From Terebella lapidaria (Eukaryota; Annelida; Polychaeta; Terebellida; Terebellidae), in assembly GCA_949152475.1 (NCBI GenBank), contig OX424570.1, forward strand, positions 17,914,694 to 17,978,693: 64,000 nucleotides of DNA. Direction: 5' to 3'. The notes under the pieces were generated by a model. That model saw nothing but the letters and a program-made list of their open reading frames with translations, did no database searches and was not told the DNA's origin. Positions 10,530 through 24,123 of the stretch are shown here, in pieces. Position 1 is the stretch's first letter; each line of letters starts with the position of its first letter. A program made the position numbers and the translations under genes.

Positions 10530-12170
10530 ATGGTCAGGGGTGATTGTCAGCTGGTCAAGTGGTCACAATGGTCACATGGTCAGATAGTCAAATGCAGCCT
10601 TTTGATGTTAAGATTCAGAAATACCCACCATTTTTTGTGTAGCACAGTAAATATGGCAGCATTGAATATTACTGAATTATTTTTATCAAACCCAATATGG
10701 GGAAAAAGGCCTAGAAATAGCATTTGAGCAAGCAATATTATATTAAAGAAGAATTTTGAAGTATTCAATCAAATTTTAGGATGCCAAATGACAAAGTTAA
10801 ATTACACAATTTTACGCGTCACCGTTCATATAGAAATATACATTAACAAATCTGCTAACTATTTTTCCAACAATTGCAACATACCCAAGTCTATGGGCCG
10901 AGCCTTACTTTTTTAGATTTCCCCCTCAAAACCATACAATGGATTTTTGAAGTTGACTCTGCTGTGAGAACTGAACAACAAATCCATCATGGCCACATGT
11001 TCACTTCCAAGGGGACTACTTTTTTAACCCTTGTACACCTATGGAACATTCATTCATTGTCTGGAAGGGGAAGATGTATGACAAATAAGTTGAATAAGTG
11101 AGAACAGGCAGATATACTTTGTTTACAGGAATCTTGTGTGCCACATGCTACAGGCACCTGCCTGGACTGTGTGTGCAGTCATGTGTAACACACCTGCAAG
11201 GTGCACACTGCTTTCCTCATGTTCATAGAAGCTCAAATACTAGTACATGATGTGCATGTCAAGAACAAGTCAGTATACTGCTCAAGCTGTCATATTAATC
11301 TGCAATACTGAGGTTAAATACTACTAATAAATATCTGAATACACAACATATTTTCAGAACATATATATTTTTCATTATTGATATTGTAAATGATTCAATT
11401 CTGCCATGCCAACACATACAAGAACATGTACAAGTGGAATTTATAAAAGTGATTAATTAAAAATTTTTATTTACAAAATTCAGTAAATTAATATACCTAG
11501 TATTACCTACCAGGCATGAAACACAAGTATTAAAACCATCGTTAATTTAATTCTTGATTACAAGTTGTTTGACATTAGTTTCATTTATTGATTCACTTTT
11601 GTCATAGGCACACACACTTATCCAATTGGTCAGTTCATTCTTTTCTCTATATTAGTTGCCAAGAAAGTGGCTCAGAATAACTGACATAAAAAAATACCAG
11701 CATTTGTACATAACCATAATGACAATATGCTAGGTCATGATGCAATCAGGCTGTTTCTCAATAAATGTATTTATTATATATGTTCAATATTTCAATAGTT
11801 TCCTGTATAATGAAAAAAACAGTACTCAAATGCTCATATGAAAATTGTATACTATGGGAAGAAGTACATATAAATTACCATGGTCACAAAAAGTTAAATG
11901 AACATGGTCAGACATCTAATAACTAACATACTGTACATGTTTCACAATACTTTTTGTTTTGGCCATACACACACCAAAGAATTAAATGTATGAACTATTT
12001 TGGCCTTCATCTGAGTGTCCCTGTCACCATGGTTACTGTACATCATGATGAATTTGCTCAAGGAATACCAGGACTGGGCCACCATCAAACCCTACTACAG
12101 ACATTGAATGTGCATGGAAATACATGTACATCCAAAATACAGGGATCAATTTACCCAAGTATGTAGAAAA
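10530..12170. other. No gene seen
   Basis: AT-rich sequence with only short frames. I found no recognisable protein motif, RNA gene or clear tandem array. Confidence 0.6.
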
Positions 12171-12171
12171 A

Positions 12172-13847
12172 AATAGCCCAAGGGCTAAGATAGGTTACCG
12201 GACAATATATAATACTAGTACTAGCAGCTATATTTTGTCCCGTGGTCTTAGAAATAAGGTCACTGGTCAAACTTAAAGTCACGAGAGTGTTCAGCATATT
12301 TGATTTCCTATACGTTCACAATTGATTACTAAGCTGGAAATTCAATAATGAGAGAGATAATAATCATCATGTCCTGTGACCTTGAAAATCAAATCAAATG
12401 TCAAATTAAAGGTCTACAGAATATTCAGCATTTATCATTTGCTGTATGTCAACAATTGATTTCTAAGATGTAAAGTCGATAATAAGCGAGATAATAGCCA
12501 ATTTGTGCTTTGACCTTGAAAAGTAGGTCAAAGGTCAATTTCAAGGTCATCAGAGTATTCGACATATAACATTTCCTATATGTCCGCAATTGATTCCTAA
12601 GCTGTAAAGTCGATAATAAGCGAGATATTAGCCATTTTGGGCTCTGACCTTGAAAATGAGGTTAAAGGTCAAATTCAAGGTCACGAGAATATTCAGCATA
12701 TATCATTTCCTATATGTCCACAATTGATTCTGAATCTCTAATCTCAATATTAAGTGAGATATCTAAAACATTGTGGCCCATTATAAAGCATACTCTTACA
12801 TCCCGAATAGTAGTACAGGCCGGAATAAGAGTATAGGATGCCAAATTTGTAAAATGTATGGAAACGTATAGACCGGAATAGGAGTATAGGGTGCCAAATG
12901 TGTACAAAAACATCCAGATCATTTGTACAGTACTAGTACTATATGTGTATGCTAGTACCAATATAGATAACAAGAAAGTTATCTCAAATGGTTTCATTAC
13001 CCCATGTTGAAACAGTGACTGCATTTCCTGATTTTCTATTGTTGTTGTTTCTCGCCAACTCGCCAGAGGCGCTGGGGTGCAAGCGGCACCCAGCGCCTCT
13101 GGTGAGTGATCACAAAACAAAATAAAATAGGTTTGGCTGGCGCGCAAATCTGCTGTTTTTCCACGTAAAAAAGACACCCAAAAATACATTTCTCGATGGT
13201 GATAAAAACGTATAGGATCACAATAAATGTATAGGCTGCGCATTTTGTCTTAATTTAATAAGCGTACAGACCGGAATAAGGCCGTACAGGGTGCATTTTC
13301 AGAGCAAATTTAATTGCCGTACATGTACCCTTATTCGGGATGTGAGAGTAGGAGAATTTAACATGGGAAAGTCCTATTTGGGCCCCGTAAGCAACATCAA
13401 AATGGCCGCCGCACGCAGGCCGGCGATTCAAGAGCATCAAAACTTATAAACATTATAAATATACATGAGAGGAACATTTTGAAACTAAAATCTCAAAACT
13501 GATCAGACAGTTTTTGAGAAAATAATTTTTAAAGTTAAGAACATGCAAAAACAGCCATTTTCGGCATAAAAATGGACCCCAAAACTGCATAATCGATTCA
13601 GTCAAAAAAATGAAAAAAAAACATCTGGGGGTATTGACCCAATACATAGTCACACAAATTTATGGACAAATTCATCAGCCCGAAAAAAAGATAAAAAATG
13701 TTAACAGATAATGTGGCGTATGACGACGACGGGCAACGCACGAAAAACCACGACAATAGCTTATCGGCCCTTATGGGCCGGTGAGCTAAAAATGTGGACG
13801 GACGGCGCCGACGCTGACGCTGACGCGGACCATAGGTCCGGTAACCT
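12172..13847 (-). mobile_element. Non-autonomous element, copy 2 (inverted relative to copy 1)
   Basis: It is bounded by TAGCCCAAGGGCTA plus AGGTTACCGGA (12172-12202) and by TCCGGTAACCT (13837-13847). The interior 12240-12790 is the same degenerate 120-130 bp tandem array as copy 1 in inverse orientation, and 13340-13847 matches 1431-1850 inverted. It is longer than copy 1, with additional sequence at 12790-13340 that includes a 14-bp-stem hairpin at 13063-13102. A 177-codon frame on the minus strand inside it is not supported as a gene. Confidence 0.6.
13063..13102. repeat. GC-rich hairpin inside copy 2
   Basis: CCAGAGGCGCTGGG at 13063 pairs perfectly with CCCAGCGCCTCTGG ending at 13102, with a 12-base loop. 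It is GC-rich in an AT-rich context. Confidence 0.7.
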
Positions 13848-13849
13848 AA

Positions 13850-16430
13850 AAACATTGTCATTCAATTCAGCCTATTTGCAAAAGTTCATGCAACTGCTGG
13901 AGGCATAGCATCCCAGGTCCAAACATGATATTGTCAGGCATTACATGGGAATACAAACTCTCCACATGATATCTAAACCAGATAATAATGCTCACATCTC
14001 GGTATGCAAGCCACATTATATCTATGTAAATTAGTACTCACAGTATATCTGCAGCACAGAGTAGGTCTTTTAGCACATATCGACTTGCCGATATGTCCAA
14101 TTTGGGTAGATACACATGACACAGTTTTCTTCGTCGCTTCGGAGACGATGTTGCTAGTCAGACCCACAATTTCAATCTCTGTAGCAGCACACACTTATCC
14201 AGCTAGTGAGTATATCCAACTGGGGATCCACTTCATGTGGCACCAATCAAACAGCTAAATCACATCACAGTGATTAGCTGTTATCAACATCATCAATAAT
14301 ACGGGTAAAACACGTAGCAACACATCCATAATATCCATTCTGTCATCTGGTGACAGAATCTGTAATCTGGTGCTCTGGTGATTGCATGTGTTCACATGGC
14401 ATGATGCAAGATGCAGGATTTAGAGACGTGGGTGGGGTTCATTGTCCTCGGGGGGGGGGGGGGGGGAGGGGGGCCTGAACACCCCCCCTTCCCCTAATTG
14501 TCATGTGGTAGAAGCCTGCAAATAAAAAAGTAAGTGAACATGTAATTTGTGAAATATTCATAAGTAAATTTTGGGTGTACAGTATGCTAGACTGGGTACA
14601 TGTAGGATTGAAACCTGCAACCTCTGGCACGCCAGTGGAATATTGACACACAATTTTGACACACAAAACTTGACACACAATTTAAGTAGTGGCGGAATGA
14701 CTGAAGTAGGAACCAATTATTCGTGTCATGCGAATCAAACCGAACAGGTACTCGTCTGTGATATTAGATAATTAGTTAGAAAGTTTTGGCTGTTTTCTAT
14801 GCTGGTACTATGTTGTAGGAACTAAGTATCGGCAATAACGAGAAGTACAGTTAATTTCAACAGCATTTTCCATGGAGTCGATGAAGCTGTTGTAGTTTAA
14901 TGTCAATATTTCATGACACATTTCGGGCCAATTTTTTGTCCATAACGAATGTTCAAATAGTGAAATATGAACCGAATAATAGCAATTTTGGATGCATCAA
15001 CGAATGATCCCTAAGTACTAGTTCTGGAAATAAATTTAAGACATACTAGTACCAGTAGATGGTCTACCCATATACTGTATTTTACCGGCAATTTAAATTA
15101 TCAACAACATGTTCATTATTCAGTTCCTGTGCTTTTCTGTGTAAACAGACCGCCTGTCCTAATCAGTATCAATAATAAACAAACACTGTTTGTTGGTATA
15201 AAAAATAAACAAATACTAACCTGTTGCACTGGCCATAATGTGTGCATGTCCCTGAGTTGACAGACCAAATTCTACAAATGACTGGCATCGGACCTTCCCA
15301 TGTGCCGGACATGGCAAATGATAGGGTTAACCACACACGTGACCCGCATATCAGTGTTGTTTACATGCTGGTCAGCTGTTGATGGACATGGGCTTGCATG
15401 TGATTTTTGTGACAAATGTTTACTTCCGATCGGTTCCGAGTCGGATTGAAGGGCAAAGCACATGTGTCCTGGAATGGGTTGCGTACGTGATATATTCACC
15501 TGCAGACGTTGACAGTTGTTGGATCGTTGTAACTCATTGGCGTATAAAATTCCTGTATCTAAATCAGTCATTTTGGACTAGCTCAAGTGTTTTGATTGAC
15601 GACAGTGCCTCAAAACTTTTTTGTTGTTTGGGAAATTCCTGGAAACATTCAATGCGCCATCTGGCGAATAGAAATTCTGAGTCATTCCTTGCCCAATTAC
15701 GTGTGCGGCAGCAATGTAAATAGTCCCAGATTATTCGGTATTGTGGCATTGAAGAAATGTTATTTATCTGTGCATTACTTGAATTTACTTAGAGCATCTC
15801 CATTACAGCTCGAAAAGTCGATTATTATACTATTATTATTCCTGTTATAATGAGGCACCGATCAGCTGTTGGGATGTGTAATGATACAATGACGTATCAT
15901 CTTGATCACGTGATTTAGGAATACAAACATGCCGTTTTGCCAAAACTGTTTTGAAATGTTATCATTTGGATTGTGTTTTTAGAACAAAATAACGGAACAA
16001 CTGTTGTAATGGATATGTACAGATGAAGAATACATCCCAAGGATTAATAGTAAGTGCCACAAACTATGCATTGTCGCCTATTTCAATGCAGATTTGTTAC
16101 AGCAATGTTGCCCCCAAAACGTGCTGAAAATGAAAAATGGCGGTTTTCTTGAAAATGCAGTGAGAACGATGACAATTTCTCACGTACCTATAGAGAAAGT
16201 CAAAAATGTAAGGCTCGGCTCGAATATTACACAGATATAACTTTCTAAACACTGAGGTCCCTAGGGACCTGTCTTCACTCAGTTTGAGAATCGCTACGCG
16301 TAAAATTGGGTTTTGATCCGGATGGATCCAGACCCACATGGGTTACCAACATATTTTTTAAATGTTGAGAACTGACTAATCTGCTACCACAACCTGAAAT
16401 TTTAGACCTAGTATTACTCAATAATTCATA
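13850..16430. other. No gene seen; poly-G tract at 14449-14476
   Basis: Frames are short and lack motifs. A run of G with one A at 14449-14476, followed by a C-run at 14481-14487, is the only striking composition. I saw no recognisable RNA gene. Confidence 0.55.
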
Positions 16431-16509
16431 ACAAATGACTCCTTTTTGGTGCAGTTCTGCCCTGAGCAAAAAATGGCTTCCAAGATGGTGGGTCTCACTG
16501 CATCTTGAA

Positions 16510-17219
16510 GGCGACTCTGATGCCTCATACAAATATACTGAAATAGATGTGGTAAAGATGGTTAATTTTCTGATTGATAATATTTTTGTGGAATTTGGTG
16601 GTCGAATATTTCAACAAACTATTGGTATTCCCGAGAGGGTACAAACTGTGCACCATTATTGGCAGACCTGTTTTTATACTCATATGAATCATATTTTATC
16701 CAACATTTACAACAAGGAGGTTCTATATGTAACTTTAATTTCACTTTCCGATACATAGACGATGTATTGTCGCTGAATAATCCCAAGTTGAGTGATTATT
16801 TGGATGTCATATATCCTAAGGAACTCGAAATTAAGGATACTACAGACTCCGCTAATTTTTCCAACTATCTAGACCTCAGGTTGGAGATTGATAATGATTC
16901 TAACCTGTCAACTAGATTATTTGACAAACGTGATGATTTCAATTTTTCCATAGTCAATATCCCTTTTCTAAGCAGCAACATTCCTGTGTCACCAGCATAT
17001 GGCGTGTTTGTCTCACAACTCATACGCTATTCCAGAGCTAGTTGCAAATATGAGGACTTTGTTTATCGAAGTGCCCAGCTAGTCTCTAAACTGCTGCGAC
17101 AAGGATATGTTTTACCAAGACTTATTGCTGCCTTTAAGAAATTCTATGGACGTCATTATGATCTGGTTGATAAATACACCAAATCCATGTCTGCCATGCA
17201 ACTAAATCTATTTTCATGA
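16510..17219 (+). pseudogene. Penelope-like retroelement reverse transcriptase relic, copy 1
   Basis: Two overlapping frames give one RT. The upstream frame (from about 16510) reads through F-Q-Q-T-I-G-I-P. A small indel at about 16640 then shifts the continuation G-T-N-C-A-P-L-L-A-D-L into the frame that runs to the stop at 17219. The catalytic box F-R-Y-I-D-D-V lies near 16752. Downstream are Y-L-D-L and D-K-R-D-D-F-N-F, then S-N-I-P-V-S-P-A-Y-G-V, all characteristic of this metazoan RT group. I assign it to Penelope-like elements by resemblance. No GIY-YIG nuclease is seen here. The frameshift and missing N-terminus make it inactive. A second copy is at 55343-56440. Confidence 0.7.
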
Positions 17220-17406
17220 TATTTTGGGGGAATTCATGATGGCCATTCCTAATGGCCATTTTTGGGGGTTCATGAGTTTTTTTGTCATTTTTGTTTTCTC
17301 TCACTTCGTATGCCTGATATGACTTTCTGTCCCCAGACTATGAGATTGGATAACGGACCCTGTTTTGTTTGCTCGGAATACTTAATACTGGGTATTGATT
17401 CTACGT
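17220..17406 (+). repeat. 3' tail of the Penelope-like family (uninterrupted reference copy)
   Basis: The sequence from the RT stop to TTGATTCTACG at 17406 recurs elsewhere in the window: 18302-18378 (-), 41893-41998 (-), and 56440-60270 (+), where it is broken by two insertions. The core reads CTATGAGATTGGATAACGG, then TGTTTTGTTTGCTCGGAATAC and TTAATACTGGG. Its constant position after the RT in copies 1 and 2 suggests it is the element's 3' region. Confidence 0.7.
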
Positions 17407-17409
17407 ATG

Positions 17410-18300
17410 TTCCTCTGATGATTCGCTACGTGGATCCTGACAACGTCATAAAAGAGATGTTTTGGGGTTCCATGAGTGTGCTGAAGGTGTTTGGGGACAA
17501 GCAATTGCTGATCTGATCTTGCGATCTGTGCAAACTGTTCAGTCGTTCCAGCAAATGTCACCACCAGTCCTTATCACTAGAAACGTCATTCGCAGCATTC
17601 TGCACATCACATTCTGAAGACTTCGGTAGCGTTCATCTCGGCGCATTATCGGTGAGATGGACGTACATTTATAGAGTATCACTGGGTATTGCGAAACACC
17701 GCGGGCGAGGACCTGCCACAGTCACTCTTATTCCCCATCATCAACGTAGCACTGATTATCTTGGCGGTTGTCCCCGTCATAGCGTTCTGAGTGAGAGCGG
17801 TGAATTTCGGCCCTCAGACACCCTCGGTTCACGTTGTCAAAGGACCTGTTCACGGTGCTGGTTCTAATGCACGTTCTTCACGAGCGGCCATTACACATAG
17901 AGCACATCCTCTCAGGATGGAGCCTGTCAATGTTTTTGTTCGATGGTTCTGATGATGACAATGACACAAGTTAATTAATGCCAAAAACTTGGTACATGTG
18001 CTTCAAATGCCAAATCTCATGAGAATACGATTCTGATTTTGCTTTTAATAATATTTCAGTATCGTTTGGCCGATACATAGCATTGTAGTAAATTTAGAAT
18101 AAAACACTGGGAATATCACTAGTTTCAATATGATCAATAAATTCTGTTATGGATTATTCCATTCGGAACCGATCGTTCTGGTAATATCTCAAGTGTCCAA
18201 AAAATAGATGCTCAGAATCGCTTAGAACCCACCACAGACCGCCTAGGAACTGCCAGCTTCTGGGGCCCTAGGAGGGCGTCATCAGGCGCGGACATTGTGT
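17410..18300. other. No gene seen
   Basis: Short frames only; no motif recognised. Confidence 0.5.
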
Positions 18301-18301
18301 G

Positions 18302-18378
18302 AAATAGACGTAGAATCAACACCCAGTATTAATTGTTCCGAGCGAACAAAACAGGGTCCGTTATCCAATCTCATAGTC
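18302..18378 (-). repeat. Truncated 3' tail of the Penelope-like family
   Basis: It matches 17337-17406 in inverse orientation and ends abruptly after CTCATAGTC. No RT is adjacent, as expected for a 5'-truncated copy. Confidence 0.7.
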
Positions 18379-18889
18379 ACAGTACATGGAAAGTGAAAAT
18401 AGCACACAGTTCTTCCCAACCACCTCCGCAGAATAGATATGATAACGGATGTCATTTGCTTTCTCAAGTACATGTGTATTGCTTAAATGTATCTTTTTTC
18501 GATAGTTGATATGAGAAGCTTCTACCTATGTGTTTGAAATTTCAAGAAATTGTAAGGCAGACAAAACTGACTTGAGATTTGCAACAGAAAAATACGGGAA
18601 TTTAGATACCCAGTGCATGTTAAGTGGCAGAAATCAAGAGAACTGTCACAGTACTTATGTACTTTCTGGTTATGTGATCATATGCTTTGTATTCACTATG
18701 TTTGATAATAATAATGAAAGCAGGGGCGCCGGAAGCAAATTTGAAGGGCCAGGACAGCTTTGATCAAAAGGACATAGTTTGTATAATAAAGGAATGCCGT
18801 GTCATGTTGTTGTCAACGCTGTCATGCTAACTTTTTGGCAGCAGATGCCGATACATTGGGAGTAAAATGTTTTTTCTGTAAAATACTTG

Positions 18890-19415
18890 TGGCCCATTAA
18901 CAGCAACACTGTATGAACTAGAGGTTTCAAATACTTCAAACTTCAATTGTGAGCAACATAAAGGTCCAACGTCATCTAAATAGGGCTCTAATAATTTATT
19001 ATGGAATCGCTTGTGGCGTGTCAACGCTCTAAGGACATGGTGTACCCTCTAAAGCTGCCTTGTCAATGTTAAGAGTTTGGATTTGTTTGCAGTAATGGGT
19101 AGTCTTTGGGTGGAATATCCAGAACGGGTTCATGGAAACTTCACATAAAACGCTTCAGAAAATGGTTACTTGTTCATCAAAACAACTAATGAACAAGACT
19201 GTTTATACTTCTTCATGTAGAAGGTCATGTAATTGACCAGGCAGCGTTAGAGTATAGACCATGTCTTTAGAGCGTTGACACACCACAAGCATTAATGTAC
19301 AATTATAAATTATTAGAGCCCTATTCAGATGACGGTGTGCATTTATATCGCTCACAATTGAAGTTTAGAGTATTTGAAACCTCCAGTTCATACAGTGTTG
19401 CTGTAGGCGGGCGGT
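18890..19415. repeat. Long inverted repeat, ~155-bp arms, ~205-bp loop
   Basis: The left arm (about 18890-19045) and right arm (about 19250-19415) are inverse complements at roughly 85% identity. They share AGCAACACTGTATGAACT, GAGGTTTCAAATACT and TGTCAACGCTCTAA. It looks like a foldback or MITE-type element; the outer boundary is not certain. Confidence 0.7.
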
Positions 19416-19429
19416 AAGTATCGAATACA

Positions 19430-21100
19430 TTGCGATCAATATTTGGACACTACATATTTGTGGGATACATCCGTGGGCGAGGGCCTATTTCTTAACAAAA
19501 ACAGACTCCATTGGATAAATTGGACACCACAGGATTGTACATTTGTATCTCGCCCACTGAATCGGAAGCTCATTCTAAAGTAATATGGTCAGTATATCAC
19601 AGAAAAAAATATTTTACTCACCATGTGACGTAATCAGTTCAGGAAAATTTAGCCTTACATCGTTGACAATAACATGACCAGACCCCTAAACAAAAGAACT
19701 AGGTCAGTCAACGTTCGATGCCATTTGGTAGGGTGTGTACATAATAATCATTGTTAATGATACAAATTGGTGAGGTATACAGAATTTGCCATAAACCCGT
19801 TTCTGGCTTACTACACTAAATTCGATGTTTTGACCAATTTGATTGAAGGTCAAATTCAAGGTCACCAAACGATCCTCTCACGTGGCCGCCTATATGTTCA
19901 TAATACAAGCTGCAGCGGCCAATTTACACATTTCAGGTCAGAAGTGACGTTGGCAAGTGACGTTTGAACACAGGGCCCAGTTGACACATTCCACCACATC
20001 AGACTCATATAGAGTCGGGTTATAATTAAATCATTGACGAATCACTTGCGATTTGGACTTGCTAAACAGAAACGCTATACGTCTTTAAGGTGTCACAGTC
20101 AAAGAGCCTGGTCACAGTAGTAAATATATTCTGTTATGAAGAAATTTCAAGATCATCGTCCAAATATCATCGTTTTACTGCATGTCAAAATTTCCTGATC
20201 CATTAGTGTAATATATCATCGGAAATCTGTACTCTGTGGCATATTTCTTAAGTTCAAGATATGTTATGTGATTCGTTTTCGAACTATGGACTGTAAGATG
20301 AACCGCACTAGAATTTGCCGGTGAGAAAAAAATTTGTAGAAACAGACACCATATGCGATTATTGGTCAAATGCATATTTTTCTAGCATTTTCCACATCAA
20401 AACGCCCATGTATCGCTTAGTTATGCTGTGTGCTTTCCAAACAAATACACAAACGTGGAATTTTTTCTGTTTTAACCACTTTTCGAAAATACGCATGTTT
20501 CACAATTTTGTTTATTTACCATTCATCCCGGATGTGACGCAATTAGTACTGTGACACCATAAGGGTTGAATATTTGCACGTCACGAAAAATATTATACAC
20601 TAAGGTGCAGTCGCCTAATCTAGCATATTCCTTTAACCTGGAGCCTGAATTCCCACAGCAAAATGTATACATAGGTCTTTGATGGACAAAAATCACGAAG
20701 ATAGATTTCAGGTTGAAACATGAACAAAACGAAATAATATGTGCTCTTTCTCTGATATTCTTGACCTTGACTAGGGTGACCGCGACTATCCAAACTCAAG
20801 ACTATGACCATCACAAAATGTATGAAGTGGGCTTCGGAGGCGAAAGTTTCGAAGGTAGAGCTGAATGGGAAATATTTATGGTGCATATCTTTTTTTTTTT
20901 AGATATTTTGAGGCAAAACTCTTAAAGATAGAGCTCAGTAATATGTTTGTATTATGATCCCGTTGGAAAGAGTGCATCTTTCGACATTCTCGAACTAAGG
21001 TGGCTTCTGAGACTAAAAATCATGACCACCACAAAGTGGGCCCATGTAGCGTATCTTACTCTACAAATTTCCAGTAGTACTTCAATACTGGTTCAGTCAT
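19430..21100. other. No gene seen
   Basis: AT-rich sequence with short frames and no recognised motif or array. Confidence 0.5.
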
Positions 21101-21104
21101 ATGG

Positions 21105-23775
21105 TACATGATGGGGGTATGTTTTCTGACCGTCCGACAGTCCGACTGCAGACATCTCAATACTAAAGGGTGCACTGATTTCTTTCCGCGAGCATCCGAC
21201 TGCAGACAATGATATACTACATGATGGGGCACGTTTTCTGACCGTCCGACAGTCCGACTGCAGACAGCTCAATACTAAAGGGTAAATTAATTTCCTTCCG
21301 CGAGCATTCGACTACAGACAATGATATAGTACATGATGGGGGCATGGTTTCTGACCGTCCGACCATCCGACTGCAGACATCTCAATTCTCAATACTAAAG
21401 GGTACATACATTTCCTTCCAACCTTCCGACTGCAGACAATGATATAGTACATGATGGGGGCATGTTTCTCTACCGTTTGACCATCCGACTGCAGACATCT
21501 CAATACTAAAGGGTACATACATTTCCTTCCAACCTTCCGACTGCAGACAATGATATAGTACATGATGGGGGCATGTTTTCACACCGTCCGACCATCCGAC
21601 TGCAGACATCTCAATACTAAAGGGTACAGGGATTTCGTTCAGACCATCCGACTGCAGACAATGATATAGTGCATGACGGGGGCATGTTTTCAGACCGTCC
21701 GACAGTCCGACTGCAGACAGCTCAATACTAAACGGTGAATTGATTTCCTTCCACGACCAACCGACAGTCCGACTGCAGACAATGATATAGTACATAATGG
21801 GGGCATAATTTCACACCGTCCGACCATCCGACTGCAGACATCTCAATACTAAAGGGTACAGGGATTTCGTTCAGACCATCCGACTGCAGACAATGATATA
21901 GTGCATGACGGGGGCATGTTTTCTGACCGTCCGACAGTCCGACTGCAGACAGCTCAATACTAAACGGTGCATTGATTTCCTTCCACGACCAACCGACAGT
22001 CCGACTGCAGACTATGATATAGTACATAATGGGGGCATGTTTTCACACCGTCCGACCATCCGACAGCAGACATCTCAATACTAAAGGGTACATACATTTC
22101 CTTCCAACCTTCCGACTGCAGACAATGATATAGTACATGATGGGGGCATGTTTTCAGACCGTCCGACCATCCGACTGCAGACATCTCAATACTAAAGGGT
22201 ACATACATTTCCTTCCAACCTTCCGACTGCAGACAATGATATAGTACATGATGGGGGCATGTTTTCAGACCGTCCGACAGTCCGACTGCAGACAGCTCAA
22301 TACTAAACGGTGAAATGATTTCCTTCCACGACCAACCGACAGTCCGACTGCAGACAATGATATAGTACATAATGGGGGCATGTTTTCACACCGTCCGACC
22401 ATCCGACTGCAGACATCTCAATACTAAAGGGTACAGGGATTTCGTTCAGACCATCCGACTGCAGACAATGATATAGTGCATGACGGGGGCATGTTTTCTG
22501 ACCGTGTGGCAGTCCGACTGCAGACATCTCAATACTAAAGGGTGCATTGATTTTCGCCCGCGACCATCCGACTGCAGACAATGATATAGTACATGATGGG
22601 GGCATGTTTCTCTACCGTTTGACCATCCGACTGCAGACATCTCAATACTAAAGGGTACATACATTTCCTTCCAACCTTCCGACTGCAGACAATGATATAG
22701 TACATGATGGGGGCATGTTTTCACACCGTCCGACCATCCGACTGCAGACATCTCAATACTAAAGGGTACAGGGATTTCGTTCAGACCATCCGACTGCAGA
22801 CAATGATATAGTGCATGACGGGGGCATGTTTTCAGACCGTCCGACAGTCCGACTGCAGACAGCTCAATACTAAACGGTGAATTGATTTCCTTCCACGACC
22901 AACCGACAGTCCGACTGCAGACAATGATATAGTACATAATGGGGGCATAATTTCACACCGTCCGACCATCCGACTGCAGACATCTCAATACTAAAGGGTA
23001 CAGGGATTTCGTTCAGACCATCCGACTGCAGACAATGATATAGTGCATGACGGGGGCATGTTTTCTGACCGTCCGACAGTCCGACTGCAGACAGCTCAAT
23101 ACTAAACGGTGCATTGATTTCCTTCCACGACCAACCGACAGTCCGACTGCAGACTATGATATAGTACATAATGGGGGCATGTTTTCACACCGTCCGACCA
23201 TCCGACAGCAGACATCTCAATACTAAAGGGTACATACATTTCCTTCCAACCTTCCGACTGCAGACAATGATATAGTACATGATGGGGGCATGTTTTCAGA
23301 CCGTCCGACCATCCGACTGCAGACATCTCAATACTAAAGGGTACATACATTTCCTTCCAACCTTCCGACTGCAGACAATGATATAGTACATGATGGGGGC
23401 ATGTTTTCAGACCGTCCGACAGTCCGACTGCAGACAGCTCAATACTAAACGGTGAAATGATTTCCTTCCACGACCAACCGACAGTCCGACTGCAGACAAT
23501 GATATAGTACATAATGGGGGCATGTTTTCACACCGTCCGACCATCCGACTGCAGACATCTCAATACTAAAGGGTACAGGGATTTCGTTCAGACCATCCGA
23601 CTGCAGACAATGATATAGTGCATGACGGGGGCATGTTTTCTGACCGTGTGGCAGTCCGACTGCAGACATCTCAATACTAAAGGGTGCATTGATTTTCGCC
23701 CGCGACCATCCGACTGCAGACAATGATATAGTACATGATGGGCATGTTTTCTGACCTTCCGACCATCCGACTAAT
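21105..23775. repeat. Satellite array, ~114-bp monomers, with 1142-bp higher-order unit
   Basis: Monomers of about 110-120 bp carry two copies of a CCGACTGCAGAC core (PstI site) with CAATGATATAGTACATGATGGGGGC and TCTCAATACTAAAGGGT segments between them. From about 21430 the order of variant monomers repeats almost exactly after 1142 bp. For example, the variant GGGGGCATGTTTCTCTACCG is at 21455 and 22597, and GGGGGCATAATTTCACACC is at 21799 and 22941. Ten monomers therefore form one higher-order unit, present twice (about 21430-22571 and 22572-23713). Monomers near 114 bp (38 codons) keep the minus strand open over long stretches; I do not regard this as coding. A related array in opposite orientation is at 37560-38805. 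Confidence 0.9.
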
Positions 23776-24107
23776 TAATGTCATTAAAAATAAATCTGCA
23801 GTAGGCCCATGTTGTACGGGAGCTCACCTTGTGTCATTGCACATATTACATCCATATAAGCATACACCATTTATAAATGTATTTTACATTTCATCACACA
23901 ATATCGATGACAAAAGGCCATATGTCAAAGTGTATGACACTTTACACAGTTTTGGTACCCTACTGAAGTGTACATTTAGTACCTCCTGAAAATCTGACTA
24001 TCCGACAGCAGGCAATCATATGACGCTGGATTTCCTGTCACGCATTATTTCGTTACATCTGACTAATAGCAAAAAACATGATTTTCTTGATTTTCATCTT
24101 GTTTGTG

Positions 24108-24123
24108 TTAAAGTACTAGGAAA
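24108..24123 (+). repeat. Left TTAA target duplication and 12-bp TIR
   Basis: TTAA at 24108-24111 is followed by AGTACTAGGAAA at 24112-24123. It is the exact inverse complement of 32882-32897. The match extends one base outward (G at 24107, C at 32898), which may be chance. Confidence 0.8.

Noticed and set aside
12710-13243. 177-codon minus-strand frame as a gene
   Set aside because: It crosses the tandem array, unique sequence and a GC hairpin of a non-autonomous element, and no family motif is seen.
21312-23723. Long minus-strand open frames (up to 163 codons) in the satellite array
   Set aside because: They follow from a monomer near 114 bp with few stops. The frame shifts between monomers of 111-119 bp, and no start, splice or domain evidence supports translation.
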